Source: Leptolyngbya ohadii IS1 (GTDB lineage Bacteria > Cyanobacteriota > Cyanobacteriia > Elainellales > Elainellaceae). From it: 64,000 nucleotides of DNA. Position 1 is the first letter of the stretch. Each line of letters opens with the position of its first letter. The notes beneath the pieces were generated by a model. The model searched no databases and had not been told where the DNA came from. It saw only the letters and a list, made by a program, of their open reading frames with translations. Location of the stretch: NCBI RefSeq assembly GCF_002215035.1, contig NZ_NKFP01000006.1, positions 4,059,080 through 4,123,079 of the forward strand, given 5' to 3'. The position numbers were made by a program, and so were the translations under genes. Shown in pieces: positions 8,380 to 17,218 of this stretch.

Positions 8380-8521
8380 GCACTTATGCTGCTATTCCAG
8401 GCTGCTGTGTTAAACGGCTGTAGCTCTGCTAATCCTGACTGTCTGTATTTACACGGACTATAACATCCGAAGTCGTATCGCCTTTATAAAGACACAGTAA
8501 AGTGATTGACCAGATTTCCTA

Positions 8522-9124
8522 CTACCTTAGCCAGAAATCCGAGACTTCGTACTGCAACTGTGACAGCATTTCGCGCAGCAGGGGCAAACTTAGCCCAATC
8601 ACGTTGCTATGACAGCCTTCCAGCCGTTCTACAAACAGTCCACCCCGTCCTTCTAGCGCAAAGCATCCGGCACAGTTCAGCGGTTCTCCCGTTGCCACAT
8701 AAGCCTCGATTTCCCGATCGCTCACCTTGGCGAAATGGATCTCCGTCACCTGGCATCGCACCAGCGTCTTTTGCTGCGGCTGATCGATCAGGCAATGTCC
8801 GGTATAAAGTTGCCCAACTCGCCCGCGCATTTGCTTCCAGCGATCGATCGCCTCTGCCGGATCTTTAGGTTTCCCGTAGATTTCACCATCCAGTGCCAAT
8901 ACGGAATCACACCCCAAAATCAGCGAATTGGACAGCAATGGTGCCACGGTTTCGGCTTTGCCCTGTGCTAGTAATTGCACCAGGCGATCGGGCTGCGATT
9001 CCTGAATTTGGGATTCGTCGAAATCGCTGGGCTGCACAAAGATAGGAATGCCTGCCCCTTGCAGCAGCTTCTTGCGAGCCGGAGAGGCAGATGCCAGAAC
9101 AAAACGCGGAATCGGGCGAGCCAT
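8522..9124 (-). CDS. maf: Maf-family nucleoside triphosphate pyrophosphatase
   Basis: A 200-residue cytoplasmic protein starting with the Maf signature [14 protein letters not shown] and containing [18 protein letters not shown] around residues 67-84. Maf proteins hydrolyse non-canonical or modified nucleoside triphosphates (house-cleaning) and affect septation in Bacillus. The length is normal for the family. Upstream lie three copies of an AGTACACCGA motif, the last of which overlaps the end of the next gene (PsbP-like), which is on the same strand. Confidence 0.9.
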   Translation of the reverse strand: MARPIPRFVLASASPARKKLLQGAGIPIFVQPSDFDESQIQESQPDRLVQLLAQGKAETVAPLLSNSLILGCDSVLALDGEIYGKPKDPAEAIDRWKQMRGRVGQLYTGHCLIDQPQQKTLVRCQVTEIHFAKVSDREIEAYVATGEPLNCAGCFALEGRGGLFVERLEGCHSNVIGLSLPLLREMLSQLQYEVSDFWLR

Positions 9125-9140
9125 GATTAATTCACTGAGC

Positions 9141-9193
9141 TAGTACACCGAATTCATACATTGAGAATCAAGTACACCGAACTAGTACACCGA
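9141..9193. repeat. Three AGTACACCGA copies
   Basis: The 10-mer AGTACACCGA occurs at 9142-9151, 9171-9180 and 9184-9193. The last copy overlaps the stop codon of the PsbP-like gene (9182-9184). It could be a small operator array for maf or a local duplication. Confidence 0.5.
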
Positions 9194-9721
9194 GAAGGAT
9201 TTTGCTACCTTACGGAGCCGATCCTCGACCTTCTCCCAGCGCCGCTCTGTTGTAGACACATTGAAGGTATAAAGCTGTCCCCGTCGCACTGCCACGCTGG
9301 CAATATTGTGGCGAAGCTGATTGGGCAACGTTACCGCATATTCCAGCAGATAGTAAGTCTTTTCCCCGTCCTCGCGTGCCTCAGCAGAGACCAGTTCCGC
9401 CTGTCGTCCCGATCCCTCTGGGGCGATCGCATTCTTTGAAAGTCGATAGCCCACTTCCGTCGGGGTTCCCAATTCCTCTAGCGTTTTGTCGTCCTTGACG
9501 GGACTGATAATGACGCTGGCGTTTTCCGTCTCCTCGATCAGGTCGTGCAGCACCACATCGGGACCGTTATTCACCTTGACTTCAATCCAGCCGTTGGGGT
9601 AGAGGAACTGGTAGCCCTGATAGGTGTTGACATAGCTTTTTAGCCCCGTCGCCCCCGAAGCGCAACTCTGTAAACTCAGGCTCAGCACAACGAGCAGCAC
9701 TGCTGCAATCCGCTTCAGCAT
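9182..9721 (-). CDS. PsbP-family photosystem II lipoprotein (CyanoP-like)
   Basis: A 179-residue lipoprotein with signal peptide and lipobox LSLQSC (C20). The mature region starts GLKSYVNTYQGYQFLYPNGW and continues with the PsbP fold pattern (VVLHDLIEETENASVIISPV, LEELGTPTEVGYRL). CyanoP is a lumenal thylakoid lipoprotein that assists early photosystem II assembly around D2. The length agrees with cyanobacterial members. The upstream gap of about 80 bp separates it from the small Cys/His-rich gene on the same strand. Confidence 0.92.
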   Translation of the reverse strand: MLKRIAAVLLVVLSLSLQSCASGATGLKSYVNTYQGYQFLYPNGWIEVKVNNGPDVVLHDLIEETENASVIISPVKDDKTLEELGTPTEVGYRLSKNAIAPEGSGRQAELVSAEAREDGEKTYYLLEYAVTLPNQLRHNIASVAVRRGQLYTFNVSTTERRWEKVEDRLRKVAKSFSVY

Positions 9722-9805
9722 TCATTTTCCTCAAAACCCTTCCTGTAGGATCTTACAGCGATCGGTCGTCGGATCTGCCGTTTCCCTTAACCGTTTATTC
9801 GCCGA

Positions 9806-10087
9806 TTACTCATGATCGTTCCAGTCCGGGCAGTGATCGTCCTGCTGCCAACCATAGGGGTGAAAGCCACAGATCAGCAAACTGCGAGTACTGCGACTGT
9901 ATCCGTAGGCAATCCCGTGGTAGTGGGCACAGCCTTCACAAGCTTTTGGGCGGGAAGACCCCACATCCCGAAACCCAAGCTGCGATCGGAGGATATGCTG
10001 CTTGCTCTGCTGCCGATGCCAGTGGGCGTAGTCTGCTTTCCGAAACGAATCGTTCGCACGCTTGAACGGGTTTTGAACGGTACTCAT
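9806..10087 (-). CDS. Conserved small Cys/His-rich protein
   Basis: A 93-residue protein with ACEGCAHYHG (C50, C53, H56, H58), then LICGFHPYGW (C73, H76) and HCPDW (C86). Four cysteines and nearby histidines suggest a metal-binding knuckle, and the ICGFHPYGW/CPDW pattern is one I recall from short uncharacterised cyanobacterial proteins. No signal peptide is visible. The opposite-strand frame over the same DNA is much less protein-like. Function unknown. Confidence 0.7.
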   Translation of the reverse strand: MSTVQNPFKRANDSFRKADYAHWHRQQSKQHILRSQLGFRDVGSSRPKACEGCAHYHGIAYGYSRSTRSLLICGFHPYGWQQDDHCPDWNDHE

Positions 10088-10565
10088 AGGCTTAAAGAGG
10101 GGCTTGAGGAGGGGATAATTTTAGACTACCCGCATGGGAGAAAAATCAGATCGCTGGAAAGCCTATCGAAGAGTTGCGCTTCAAGTTCAGATCGTCTATC
10201 CAAAACGGGCTATTGGAACCTTAGAGCGGAACGGGAATACGCCACGGCAGTCAAGTTTCAGAATCTCTTTATGTGTTTATCCCTGGGTCTCATCTATTCT
10301 TGACAAGGGTTACGTGAAGAGAGGCGACCGCTCGATCGGGCACCGCTGCCCACAGCCCTGCGGAATCGCACACAAACCCTGCGAGCAGAATAAGATCACC
10401 ATTGCCTAAAACAGGATCGATCTGCTTCTGTCATAGGACTGATTCTGCTTCAAGTCGCTGATTCAGCAGGCTTAATCGCTGCTGCACAGAACCCATCGCA
10501 GGAAATTCTTCTAACCGCTTGACACCTTACCGACCTGTGTTGTTAATATATTGAAGGCGCAACGA
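10088..10565. other. Intergenic region before tRNA-Gln
   Basis: About 480 bp between the Cys/His-rich protein start and tRNA-Gln. Frames here are short and have random composition. The segment just before the tRNA (about 10535-10565) would be its promoter region. I see no structured element. Confidence 0.4.
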
Positions 10566-10637
10566 TGGGGTGTCGCCAAGTGGTAAGGCAGCGGGTTTTG
10601 GTCCCGCCATTCCTAGGTTCGAATCCTAGCACCCCAG
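10566..10637 (+). tRNA. trnQ: tRNA-Gln (UUG)
   Basis: A complete 72-nt cloverleaf. The acceptor stem TGGGGTG pairs with CACCCCA, the D-arm carries the AAGTGGTAAGGC region, and the anticodon stem GCGGG/CCCGC encloses loop TTTTGGT with anticodon TTG. The T-arm is CCTAGGTTCGAATCCTAGC and the discriminator base is G. No CCA is encoded. It lies 30 bp upstream of ureA. Confidence 0.95.
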
Positions 10638-10642
10638 TTAAA

Positions 10643-10658
10643 AGACAATGATTTGTCT
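10643..10658 (+). other. Short hairpin between tRNA-Gln and ureA
   Basis: AGACAA-TGAT-TTGTCT forms a 6-bp stem with a 4-nt loop, ending 9 bp before the ureA ATG. There is no T-tract, so it is not a standard terminator. It may be a processing site or may mask the ureA ribosome binding region. Confidence 0.35.
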
Positions 10659-10667
10659 AGGTAATCT

Positions 10668-10970
10668 ATGCAATTGACTCCTCAAGAGAAGGATAAGCTT
10701 CTCATTTTTACAGCCGCCCTGGTTGCCGAGCGACGCAAGGATCGCGGCATCAAGCTCAATTACCCGGAAGCCATTGCCTATCTATCTGCGGCAATTCTGG
10801 AAGGCGCAAGGGAAGGACGCACCGTGGCTGATCTGATGACCTACGGAACGACCCTGCTAACCCGATCGGACGTGATGGAAGGCATCCCCGAAATGATCCA
10901 CGAAGTTCAGGTGGAAGCGACCTTTCCAGATGGCACAAAGCTGGTGACGGTTCACGATCCGATTCGCTGA
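10668..10970 (+). CDS. ureA: Urease subunit gamma
   Basis: A 100-residue protein that matches UreA across its whole length: [20 protein letters not shown] at the start, [20 protein letters not shown] in the middle, and the VHDPIR end. UreA is the small structural subunit of the nickel urease that splits urea into ammonia and carbamate. ureB and ureC are not adjacent: the next gene, pyrR, is convergent after 9 bp. The remaining urease genes must be elsewhere, as in other cyanobacteria with scattered urease genes. Confidence 0.96.
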   Translation: MQLTPQEKDKLLIFTAALVAERRKDRGIKLNYPEAIAYLSAAILEGAREGRTVADLMTYGTTLLTRSDVMEGIPEMIHEVQVEATFPDGTKLVTVHDPIR

Positions 10971-10979
10971 TTAACCGCT

Positions 10980-11525
10980 CTAGCTTCCCCGGCGGGTGGT
11001 TAGCTCTACGGCATCCCGTCCGTCAATCGCCTGAAGATAAACCTTCACCTCTTCTTCCCTGGAGGTTGGCAGCTTTTTGCCCGTGAAATCCGGGTGGATG
11101 GGCAACTCCCGATGCCCGCGATCGACTAGCACTGCCAGCCAGATTGCTTCCGGTCTGCCGTAGTCATGGACTGCGTTCAGGGCGGCTCGAATCGTGCGTC
11201 CCTTAAAAATCACATCATCCACCAGCACCACAATTTTGCCCGACAGATCGAACGGAATTTCCGTCTTTTCCGGTGCCCGTAAATCATTGCGATCGAGGTC
11301 ATCCCGATAAAACGTGATGTCCAGTGCGCCGATCGGCACCTGCACCTGCTCTAGCACTTCAATCTGTCGCGCCAGCAATTCCGCCATTGGAACTCCCCGC
11401 GTATAAATTCCCAGCAGCACCAGCTTCGACAAATCATCCGCCCGCTCGACAATCTGGGACGCCAGACGGGTCAGGGTGCGGCGTAGTTCGTCAGTAGAGA
11501 GAATTTCAATGACTTGTGGGGACAG
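10980..11525 (-). CDS. pyrR: Bifunctional pyr operon regulator / uracil phosphoribosyltransferase
   Basis: The PRPP-binding loop [20 protein letters not shown], the [16 protein letters not shown] region and the [12 protein letters not shown] segment identify PyrR. Downstream of a TTG at 11432 the protein would be only 150 aa and lack the conserved N-terminus. The same frame continues upstream with [20 protein letters not shown], which matches known PyrR N-termini, but has no ATG, GTG or TTG before an in-frame stop. A CTG at 11525-11523 stands where homologues have their initiating Met (LSPQVIE versus MSPQVIE) and gives 181 aa, the family length. I use this CTG as the start. No clear Shine-Dalgarno is visible. 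Confidence 0.85.
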   Translation of the reverse strand: MSPQVIEILSTDELRRTLTRLASQIVERADDLSKLVLLGIYTRGVPMAELLARQIEVLEQVQVPIGALDITFYRDDLDRNDLRAPEKTEIPFDLSGKIVVLVDDVIFKGRTIRAALNAVHDYGRPEAIWLAVLVDRGHRELPIHPDFTGKKLPTSREEEVKVYLQAIDGRDAVELTTRRGS

Positions 11526-11766
11526 ATAAATTTGTTGTAGCTTGGTTTTCAGTCTTCTATGCCATTATGCAATCTACAAGATTCAATATTGCCCCGCTTC
11601 TAGCTTCCATACGCCATCCTTAGTGCACCAGACAAACAGCCTGCACAGAAACAAAACCGCCCTCTATTCCTCTCCCTCTAAAAATCCCATCCCCCTAAAA
11701 ATAATCCGTCCCACTCTCCTGCTCCCTGCTCCCCTGCTCCCCCGCTCCTCCACCTACTCCCCCCTC

Positions 11767-14220
11767 ATGACCGCTCCTCCCGATTCCTCTACCTCGCCTC
11801 AAGGTTTAACGCATCAGGAAGTCCTGGCACGACGGGCTGCTGGACAGAGTAACTATGCTCCGCTCAAGACTACCCGCTCCTATGGGCAGATTTTTCGCGA
11901 GAACCTGTTTACGGTGATTAACTTTGTGTTCTTCGCAATCAGCCTGGTGATGTTTCTGCTGCACCGGATCGGGGATGGAATTCTGGTGGTGGTGGTGATC
12001 TTTGGGGGAGTGCTGGTCAACATTTATCAGGAGATTTGGGCGAAACGGCAGCTCGATCGCATTGCGCTGTTAAACCGCCCAAGGGCAACGGTGATTCGGG
12101 AAGGGCAGGAGGAGGAAATTGATCCGAATGACATTGTACTGGGCGATATTTTGGTGGCGCGTCCGGGGGATCAGCTCGTGGTGGATGGGGCGATCGTGGG
12201 TTCGGGGCGCATTGAGGTCGATGAATCGCTGCTGACCGGAGAATCAGATCTAATTCCTAAACAGTTGGATATGCCCGTCTATTCGGGCAGTTTTTGTGTG
12301 AGCGGCACGGCTTGTTATGAGGCGCAAAAGGTGGGCTGCGAGACGCTGGCTTACAAGCTGATGGCAGAGGCGCGGGCATTCCGAAGAAGGCTGACGCCGC
12401 TCCAGGTAGAAATCAATGTGGTGATCCGCGTGTTTATGCTGATCGCCTGCTTTTTGTGGGTGCTGGTGGGAATTAGCTTTCTCAGCAGCCGCTATTCGCT
12501 GAATGAAATTGTGCAGCGGTTTGCCGTGATTGCCGGACTGGTGCCTGCGGGACTGCTGCTGGCAATTACCCTGGCATATGGCTTAGGGGCGGTACGGATG
12601 CTGGGACAGGATGTGCTGATTCAGCAGGCAAATGCGGTGGAATCCCTCAGCAACGTGGATACCCTGTGCCTGGACAAGACGGGAACGCTCACCACAAATC
12701 AGCTTCAGATGGAGGAAGTTTATCCCATTGCCACCCAGGATAAGTTTGAGATCGTGGCGCAGCTTGCGGACTATGCTGCCACCGTCACTGCCGGAAATCG
12801 CACCAGTGAAGCCATTACCCACGCCTATCCCGGCAAAGTTCGATCGCCTGTTGCCGAAGTTCCTTTCTCCTCTGCCCGCAAGTGGAGCGCGATCGCCCTG
12901 GATGACGACACCTATCGGGGCATCTACGTTCTGGGCGCACCGGAAGTTTTGTCCCGTCATTTAACGCTGACCGCCGATATGCTGGACTTTATTCAGTCCG
13001 GCACCGAACAGGGATTGCGCGTGGTTCTGTTTGCCCATAATCCCAATCCGACCCTGCTGGACAGCGAAACTGCCGAACTGCCCGACTTGCAGCCCTTAGC
13101 CCTGCTGCGGTTTAGCGACCAGCTGCGCCCGGAGGCATACGAAACCCTGGAAGGATTTGCCCAGGCAGGCATTGAAGTCAAAATTATTTCGGGGGACAAT
13201 CCGCAGACAGTCGCGGCCCTGGCAAAGCAGGCAGGCTTACAAGACATTCGATTGGTTTCCGGTGCCCAGCTTGCGGAAATGGACAGAGCGCAGTTTGCCC
13301 AGACCGCCAAAGACTGCACGGTGTTTGGGCGAGTCACGCCAGAACAAAAGGCAATGCTGGTGAAGGCAATGCGGCAGTCGGGACGCTACGTGGCAATGAT
13401 TGGCGATGGGGTGAACGATATCCTGTCCCTCAAGCAGGCAGATCTGGCGATCGCGATGGAAAGCGGCAGTAAAGCCACCCGCGGCGTTGCCGATATTGTG
13501 CTGCTCAAGGATTCCTTTGGGGCACTGCCCCGCACCTTTCAAGAAGGGCAATGCACACGCAACGGCATTCAGGATGTGCTGAAGCTGTTTCTGGTTCGCA
13601 CCTTCTGCGTCACGCTGCTGATCTTTGCCACCGCGATCGTCACCGAAAGCTTTCCGCTGCAAAACAAGCAAAGTGCGATCGTTGCCTTAGTTGGGGTTGG
13701 GTTTCCCACCATGTTTCTCCCCATCTGGGCAAAACCGGGACTCCTGCCGCGCCGGAGCATGGTGCGATCGATGCTGCATTTTGTGATCCCGTCTACGCTG
13801 ACGCTGACCTTTGTTGCCCTGCTGGTGTATCTGTTCTACCTTGTGGTCGCAGTGCTGAATTTGCCGCCCGGCTCGGATTTGACCCAGGTGAACTATGCCA
13901 TTCCCCGCAGCGCCCTTGTCACGATTCTGATTATGGGACAGCTCTTGCTACTGCCGTTTCTGAAGCCGCCGACCCCTGCCTGGGTGGGTGGGGAACCTTT
14001 CAGCGGCGACTGGCGTTATTCGATCGTGGCAGGTGTCCTGCTGGCAGGCTATTTTCTAGTTGTTTCGATTCCCCCCCTCAGCCGTTTTTTTGAGCTGTAC
14101 CCGCTGGGCGTCGTCAACTATTTGTTCATTGGATTAGTGGCGATCGAGTGGTGCTTTATTTTGCGATCGATCTGGCGTAGCCGTTTCTTCGATCGATTTT
14201 TGGGAATTGATCTGAGCTAG
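11767..14220 (+). CDS. P-type cation-transporting ATPase (CtpE-like)
   Basis: An 817-residue membrane ATPase. Motifs: TGES (157-160, actuator domain), DKTGTLTTN with phosphorylated D303, and GDGVND (546-551) followed by AIAMESGSKATRGVAD. About 8-10 hydrophobic helices are visible, two pairs before the P-domain and the rest at the C-terminus. The overall pattern is closest to the CtpE-type ATPases of actinobacteria and cyanobacteria, implicated in Ca2+ handling; the ion is inference. The frame is open back to 11542, but those 75 codons are Ser/Pro-rich and come from a C-rich intergenic stretch. The ATG at 11767 matches a normal N-terminus. Confidence 0.88.
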   Translation: MTAPPDSSTSPQGLTHQEVLARRAAGQSNYAPLKTTRSYGQIFRENLFTVINFVFFAISLVMFLLHRIGDGILVVVVIFGGVLVNIYQEIWAKRQLDRIALLNRPRATVIREGQEEEIDPNDIVLGDILVARPGDQLVVDGAIVGSGRIEVDESLLTGESDLIPKQLDMPVYSGSFCVSGTACYEAQKVGCETLAYKLMAEARAFRRRLTPLQVEINVVIRVFMLIACFLWVLVGISFLSSRYSLNEIVQRFAVIAGLVPAGLLLAITLAYGLGAVRMLGQDVLIQQANAVESLSNVDTLCLDKTGTLTTNQLQMEEVYPIATQDKFEIVAQLADYAATVTAGNRTSEAITHAYPGKVRSPVAEVPFSSARKWSAIALDDDTYRGIYVLGAPEVLSRHLTLTADMLDFIQSGTEQGLRVVLFAHNPNPTLLDSETAELPDLQPLALLRFSDQLRPEAYETLEGFAQAGIEVKIISGDNPQTVAALAKQAGLQDIRLVSGAQLAEMDRAQFAQTAKDCTVFGRVTPEQKAMLVKAMRQSGRYVAMIGDGVNDILSLKQADLAIAMESGSKATRGVADIVLLKDSFGALPRTFQEGQCTRNGIQDVLKLFLVRTFCVTLLIFATAIVTESFPLQNKQSAIVALVGVGFPTMFLPIWAKPGLLPRRSMVRSMLHFVIPSTLTLTFVALLVYLFYLVVAVLNLPPGSDLTQVNYAIPRSALVTILIMGQLLLLPFLKPPTPAWVGGEPFSGDWRYSIVAGVLLAGYFLVVSIPPLSRFFELYPLGVVNYLFIGLVAIEWCFILRSIWRSRFFDRFLGIDLS

Positions 14221-14776
14221 GAAAACTGGGTTTAGGGCAATGCTTGAGCTGGAAGAAAATGCAGAATTCGCACGAATTTCGTGGAAAATTTCGTTAGTTT
14301 AGATACTAGACTTCCTGCAAATCTTAGCTCTCATCCTGCAATCGTCTCCCGCTTGTCATCCCTCCTGGAAGCAGCAACTTTGAGAAACAAGAATTCATTT
14401 AACTTACAGAAGCTTTTTTCCGATTTCAGTTCCCCTGCTCTTAATCGGACAGAAGGGGCTGGGGAATGGGAAAAGCTTGGAATTTCTAAGGAAGTCCATA
14501 GAGAATAGCAAATCCTTTCTGGCTTGAACGAATAACTGTTACAGCAAATCCTCTATTTAACCGATTAAGGATTGATAACGTATTTGTAGAAGGGATATGA
14601 ATTGAGTCAAAACCTTTAGCAAAAATAAAGTTAATTAGAGAGTTTTACCCTGCGTCTCAATTTGTGAGAAAAGTTGAGCGACTAATCCTATCCGGGTAGC
14701 TTAGCCTGTGGGGTAAGAGTCAACTCTATCCATCGTCGGGTATATTTAATAAATATTCGCAGGCATCCTTTTATTT
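14221..14776. other. Intergenic region upstream of metG
   Basis: About 555 bp between the P-type ATPase and metG, lower in GC than the genes. A 75-codon frame at 14281-14508 has random composition and a GTG start without a ribosome binding site, so I do not call it. An AT-rich stretch at 14742-14756 (tatatttaataaata) could hold the metG promoter. No T-box-like or other leader structure is recognised. Confidence 0.4.
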
Positions 14777-16378
14777 ATGACTTTTAACAGTAATCCTCAG
14801 GCTCCCTTTGCCATAACAACACCCCTTTACTACGTCAATGATGTTCCCCATATAGGCAGTGCTTATACAACGATCGCCGCAGACGTGGCTGTTCGGTTTC
14901 AGCGGCTATTAGGCAGATCGGTTCTGTTAGTCACAGGTACGGATGAACACGGGCAAAAAATCCAGCGCACCGCTGAAGCCGCCGGACGATCGCCCCAGGA
15001 ACACTGCGATCTGATCGTGCAAAGCTTTGCCTCCCTCTGGGAACGGCTGAACATCAAAGTCGATCGCTTTATTCGCACCACCTCTCCCAATCATGCGGCG
15101 ATCGTCAAGGAGTTTTTTCAGCGGGTCTGGGATCGGGGCGATATTTACCTGGGGCGGCAGCAGGGCTGGTACTGCGTTTCCTGCGAAGAATTTAAAGAAG
15201 AGCGCGAACTGCTAGAAGGACACCGCTGCGCCATCCACACCAACAAGGAAGCCGAATGGCGGGACGAGCAAAACTACTTTTTCCGTCTGTCCAGCTACCA
15301 GGGCAAGCTAGAGCAGCTTTACCGCGACCACCCGGAATTTATTCAGCCAGAGAGCCGTCGCAATGAGGTTTTTGCCTTTGTGGAGCGGGGTTTGCAGGAC
15401 TTCTCGATCTCGCGGGTCAACTTCGATTGGGGGTTTCCCATTCCCGCCGATCCCAATCACGTCATCTATGTCTGGTTTGATGCGCTGCTGGGCTACGTCA
15501 CTGCCCTGCTGGAACCAGGCGAAGAACCGACCCTGGAAAATGCTCTGGCAAAGTGGTGGCCCATCGATACCCATCTGATCGGGAAGGACATTCTGCGCTT
15601 CCATGCAGTCTACTGGCCTGCAATGCTGATGGCTGCGGGAGTTGAGGTGCCCCGTCGCGTTTTTGGGCACGGCTTCCTGACCAAGGATGGGCAAAAAATG
15701 GGCAAGAGTCTGGGCAATACGATCGATCCGGTGGCGCTGACCGATCGCTACGGCTCCGATGCGGTGCGCTACTACTTCATGAAGGAAATTGAGTTTGGGC
15801 GGGACGGAGACTTTAACGAAACGCGCTTTATCAATATTCTGAATGCAGACCTGGCAAATGACCTGGGCAACCTGCTGAATCGCACTCTGAAGATGGTGCA
15901 AAAATACTGCGGTGGACAGATTCCAGAACTTGATCCCGCCGCTATCCCGGAAGATAACCTGTTGCGATCGAAGGGTGATGGGTTAGGACAACAGGTACGC
16001 TCCGCCTTTGACCAGTTAGCCTTTAGTCAAGGCTGTGAAGCCGTTTTGGCACTGGTTCGCATCGGCAATAAGTTCATTGATGAGCAGGCTCCCTGGACGC
16101 TCTACAAGCAGGGCAAACAAACCGAAGTGGAGCAGGTTCTCTACAGTGTGCTGGAAACGGTTCGACTCGCTGCCTATTTGCTGTCGCCCATCGTGCCAGG
16201 ACTGAGCAACGCCGTCTACGAGCAGCTTGGCTACCAGGCGGATTTCAATCAAAAGGACACCGGATCAGCTTTACCGTTCAATATTCATGCCCAGTGGGGT
16301 ATCCTACCTGCGGGTCAACAACTGGGGGCTGCCCAACCGATTTTCCAGCGGTTAGAGCTGCCTGAAGCGACCGTTTAA
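14777..16378 (+). CDS. metG: Methionyl-tRNA synthetase
   Basis: A 533-residue class I aminoacyl-tRNA synthetase. It starts FAITTPLYYVNDVPHIGSAY with the HIGH-type motif HIGS (25-28) and has KMGKS in KDGQKMGKSLGNTIDP as the KMSKS loop. A CVSCEEF segment with HRCAIHT marks the small zinc-knob region. The C-terminus ends with the anticodon-binding helical domain and no dimerisation extension, as usual for the short cyanobacterial form. A strong hairpin follows the stop at 16393-16427. Confidence 0.96.
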   Translation: MTFNSNPQAPFAITTPLYYVNDVPHIGSAYTTIAADVAVRFQRLLGRSVLLVTGTDEHGQKIQRTAEAAGRSPQEHCDLIVQSFASLWERLNIKVDRFIRTTSPNHAAIVKEFFQRVWDRGDIYLGRQQGWYCVSCEEFKEERELLEGHRCAIHTNKEAEWRDEQNYFFRLSSYQGKLEQLYRDHPEFIQPESRRNEVFAFVERGLQDFSISRVNFDWGFPIPADPNHVIYVWFDALLGYVTALLEPGEEPTLENALAKWWPIDTHLIGKDILRFHAVYWPAMLMAAGVEVPRRVFGHGFLTKDGQKMGKSLGNTIDPVALTDRYGSDAVRYYFMKEIEFGRDGDFNETRFINILNADLANDLGNLLNRTLKMVQKYCGGQIPELDPAAIPEDNLLRSKGDGLGQQVRSAFDQLAFSQGCEAVLALVRIGNKFIDEQAPWTLYKQGKQTEVEQVLYSVLETVRLAAYLLSPIVPGLSNAVYEQLGYQADFNQKDTGSALPFNIHAQWGILPAGQQLGAAQPIFQRLELPEATV

Positions 16379-16392
16379 TTTTTCTGTTTTAG

Positions 16393-16427
16393 GATAGGAA
16401 CGATCGCCCCTTTGGCGGCTTCCTATC
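16393..16427 (+). terminator. Hairpin after metG, possible terminator
   Basis: GATAGGAA (16393-16400) pairs perfectly with TTCCTATC (16420-16427), and CGCC/GGCG pair inside. The following bases are AT-rich but lack a clean T-run, so termination is uncertain. It may instead mark an RNA processing site before the LabA-like gene. Confidence 0.45.
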
Positions 16428-16479
16428 AATCCCTTGATTTAATTTCTCCTTAATAAAATCTTTTGAGGCATAACAACCC

Positions 16480-17106
16480 ATGTTCAATAACAACCATGTA
16501 GAAAATAGCTCTATATTCACGCCAGAACAGGTCTTAGAAAATCGGGGCAGGGTTGCTATTTTTATCGATGGTTCCAATCTGTTCTATGCTGCCCTTCAGC
16601 TAGGGATTGAGATTGACTACACCAAGCTGCTTTGTCGCCTGACGGCAGGATCGCGGCTGCTCCGATCGTTTTTCTACACCGGGGTCGATCGGACGAATGA
16701 GAAACAGCAGGGCTTTCTTCTGTGGATGCGGCGCAACGGCTATCGAGTGATTTCAAAGGATCTGGTGCAGCTGCCGGATGGCTCTAAAAAAGCGAATCTG
16801 GACGTGGAAATTGCCGTAGATATGATGGCGCTGGTGGGTTCCTACGATACGGCAGTTCTCGTTAGCGGCGATGGCGATCTGGCGTATGCAGTGGATGCGG
16901 TGAGCTATCGGGGAGTGCGGGTGGAAGTGGTGAGCCTGCGATCGATGACCAGCGATAGTTTAATTAACGTTGCCGATCGCTATATCGATCTGGATTCGAT
17001 CAAAGAAGACATTCAAAAAACGCCGCGCCAGGGCTATACCTACCGTCCACTGACGGGGATCGGGCTGGTGGAGGAACCGGAGGAGAAGCCCACTTTCGAG
17101 CCGTAA
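16480..17106 (+). CDS. NYN-domain protein, LabA/DUF88 family
   Basis: A 208-residue cytoplasmic protein. VAIFIDGSNLFYAALQ (DGSN 30-33) starts the NYN PIN-like nuclease fold. Further acidic residues follow in KKANLDVEIAVDMM and VLVSGDGDLAYAVDAV, the expected metal site. LabA in Synechococcus acts in the circadian output path that represses KaiC-dependent expression, while other members are RNases. The ATG at 16480 is about 100 bp after metG. The C-terminal 25 residues are Pro/Glu-rich and variable. Confidence 0.9.
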   Translation: MFNNNHVENSSIFTPEQVLENRGRVAIFIDGSNLFYAALQLGIEIDYTKLLCRLTAGSRLLRSFFYTGVDRTNEKQQGFLLWMRRNGYRVISKDLVQLPDGSKKANLDVEIAVDMMALVGSYDTAVLVSGDGDLAYAVDAVSYRGVRVEVVSLRSMTSDSLINVADRYIDLDSIKEDIQKTPRQGYTYRPLTGIGLVEEPEEKPTFEP

Positions 17107-17218
17107 GCCCACGGGAGCTTTTTCCCCTGGTCGATCGTCTGATACATTCAAATAGCCGAGTCAGGATGGCATTCGGCATGGCAATCGTGGCTGGGATCAG
17201 AAACGGGATCAGAAAAGC

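Noticed and set aside
9812-10303. 163-aa plus-strand frame over the Cys/His-rich gene
   Set aside because: The opposite strand encodes a compact CxxC protein with conserved-looking motifs; this frame is its shadow.
11542-11766. 75-codon N-terminal extension of the P-type ATPase
   Set aside because: The segment is Ser/Pro-rich and encoded by C-rich intergenic DNA; the ATG at 11767 gives a normal family N-terminus.
14281-14508. 75-aa frame upstream of metG
   Set aside because: No ribosome binding site, random composition, no resemblance to known families.
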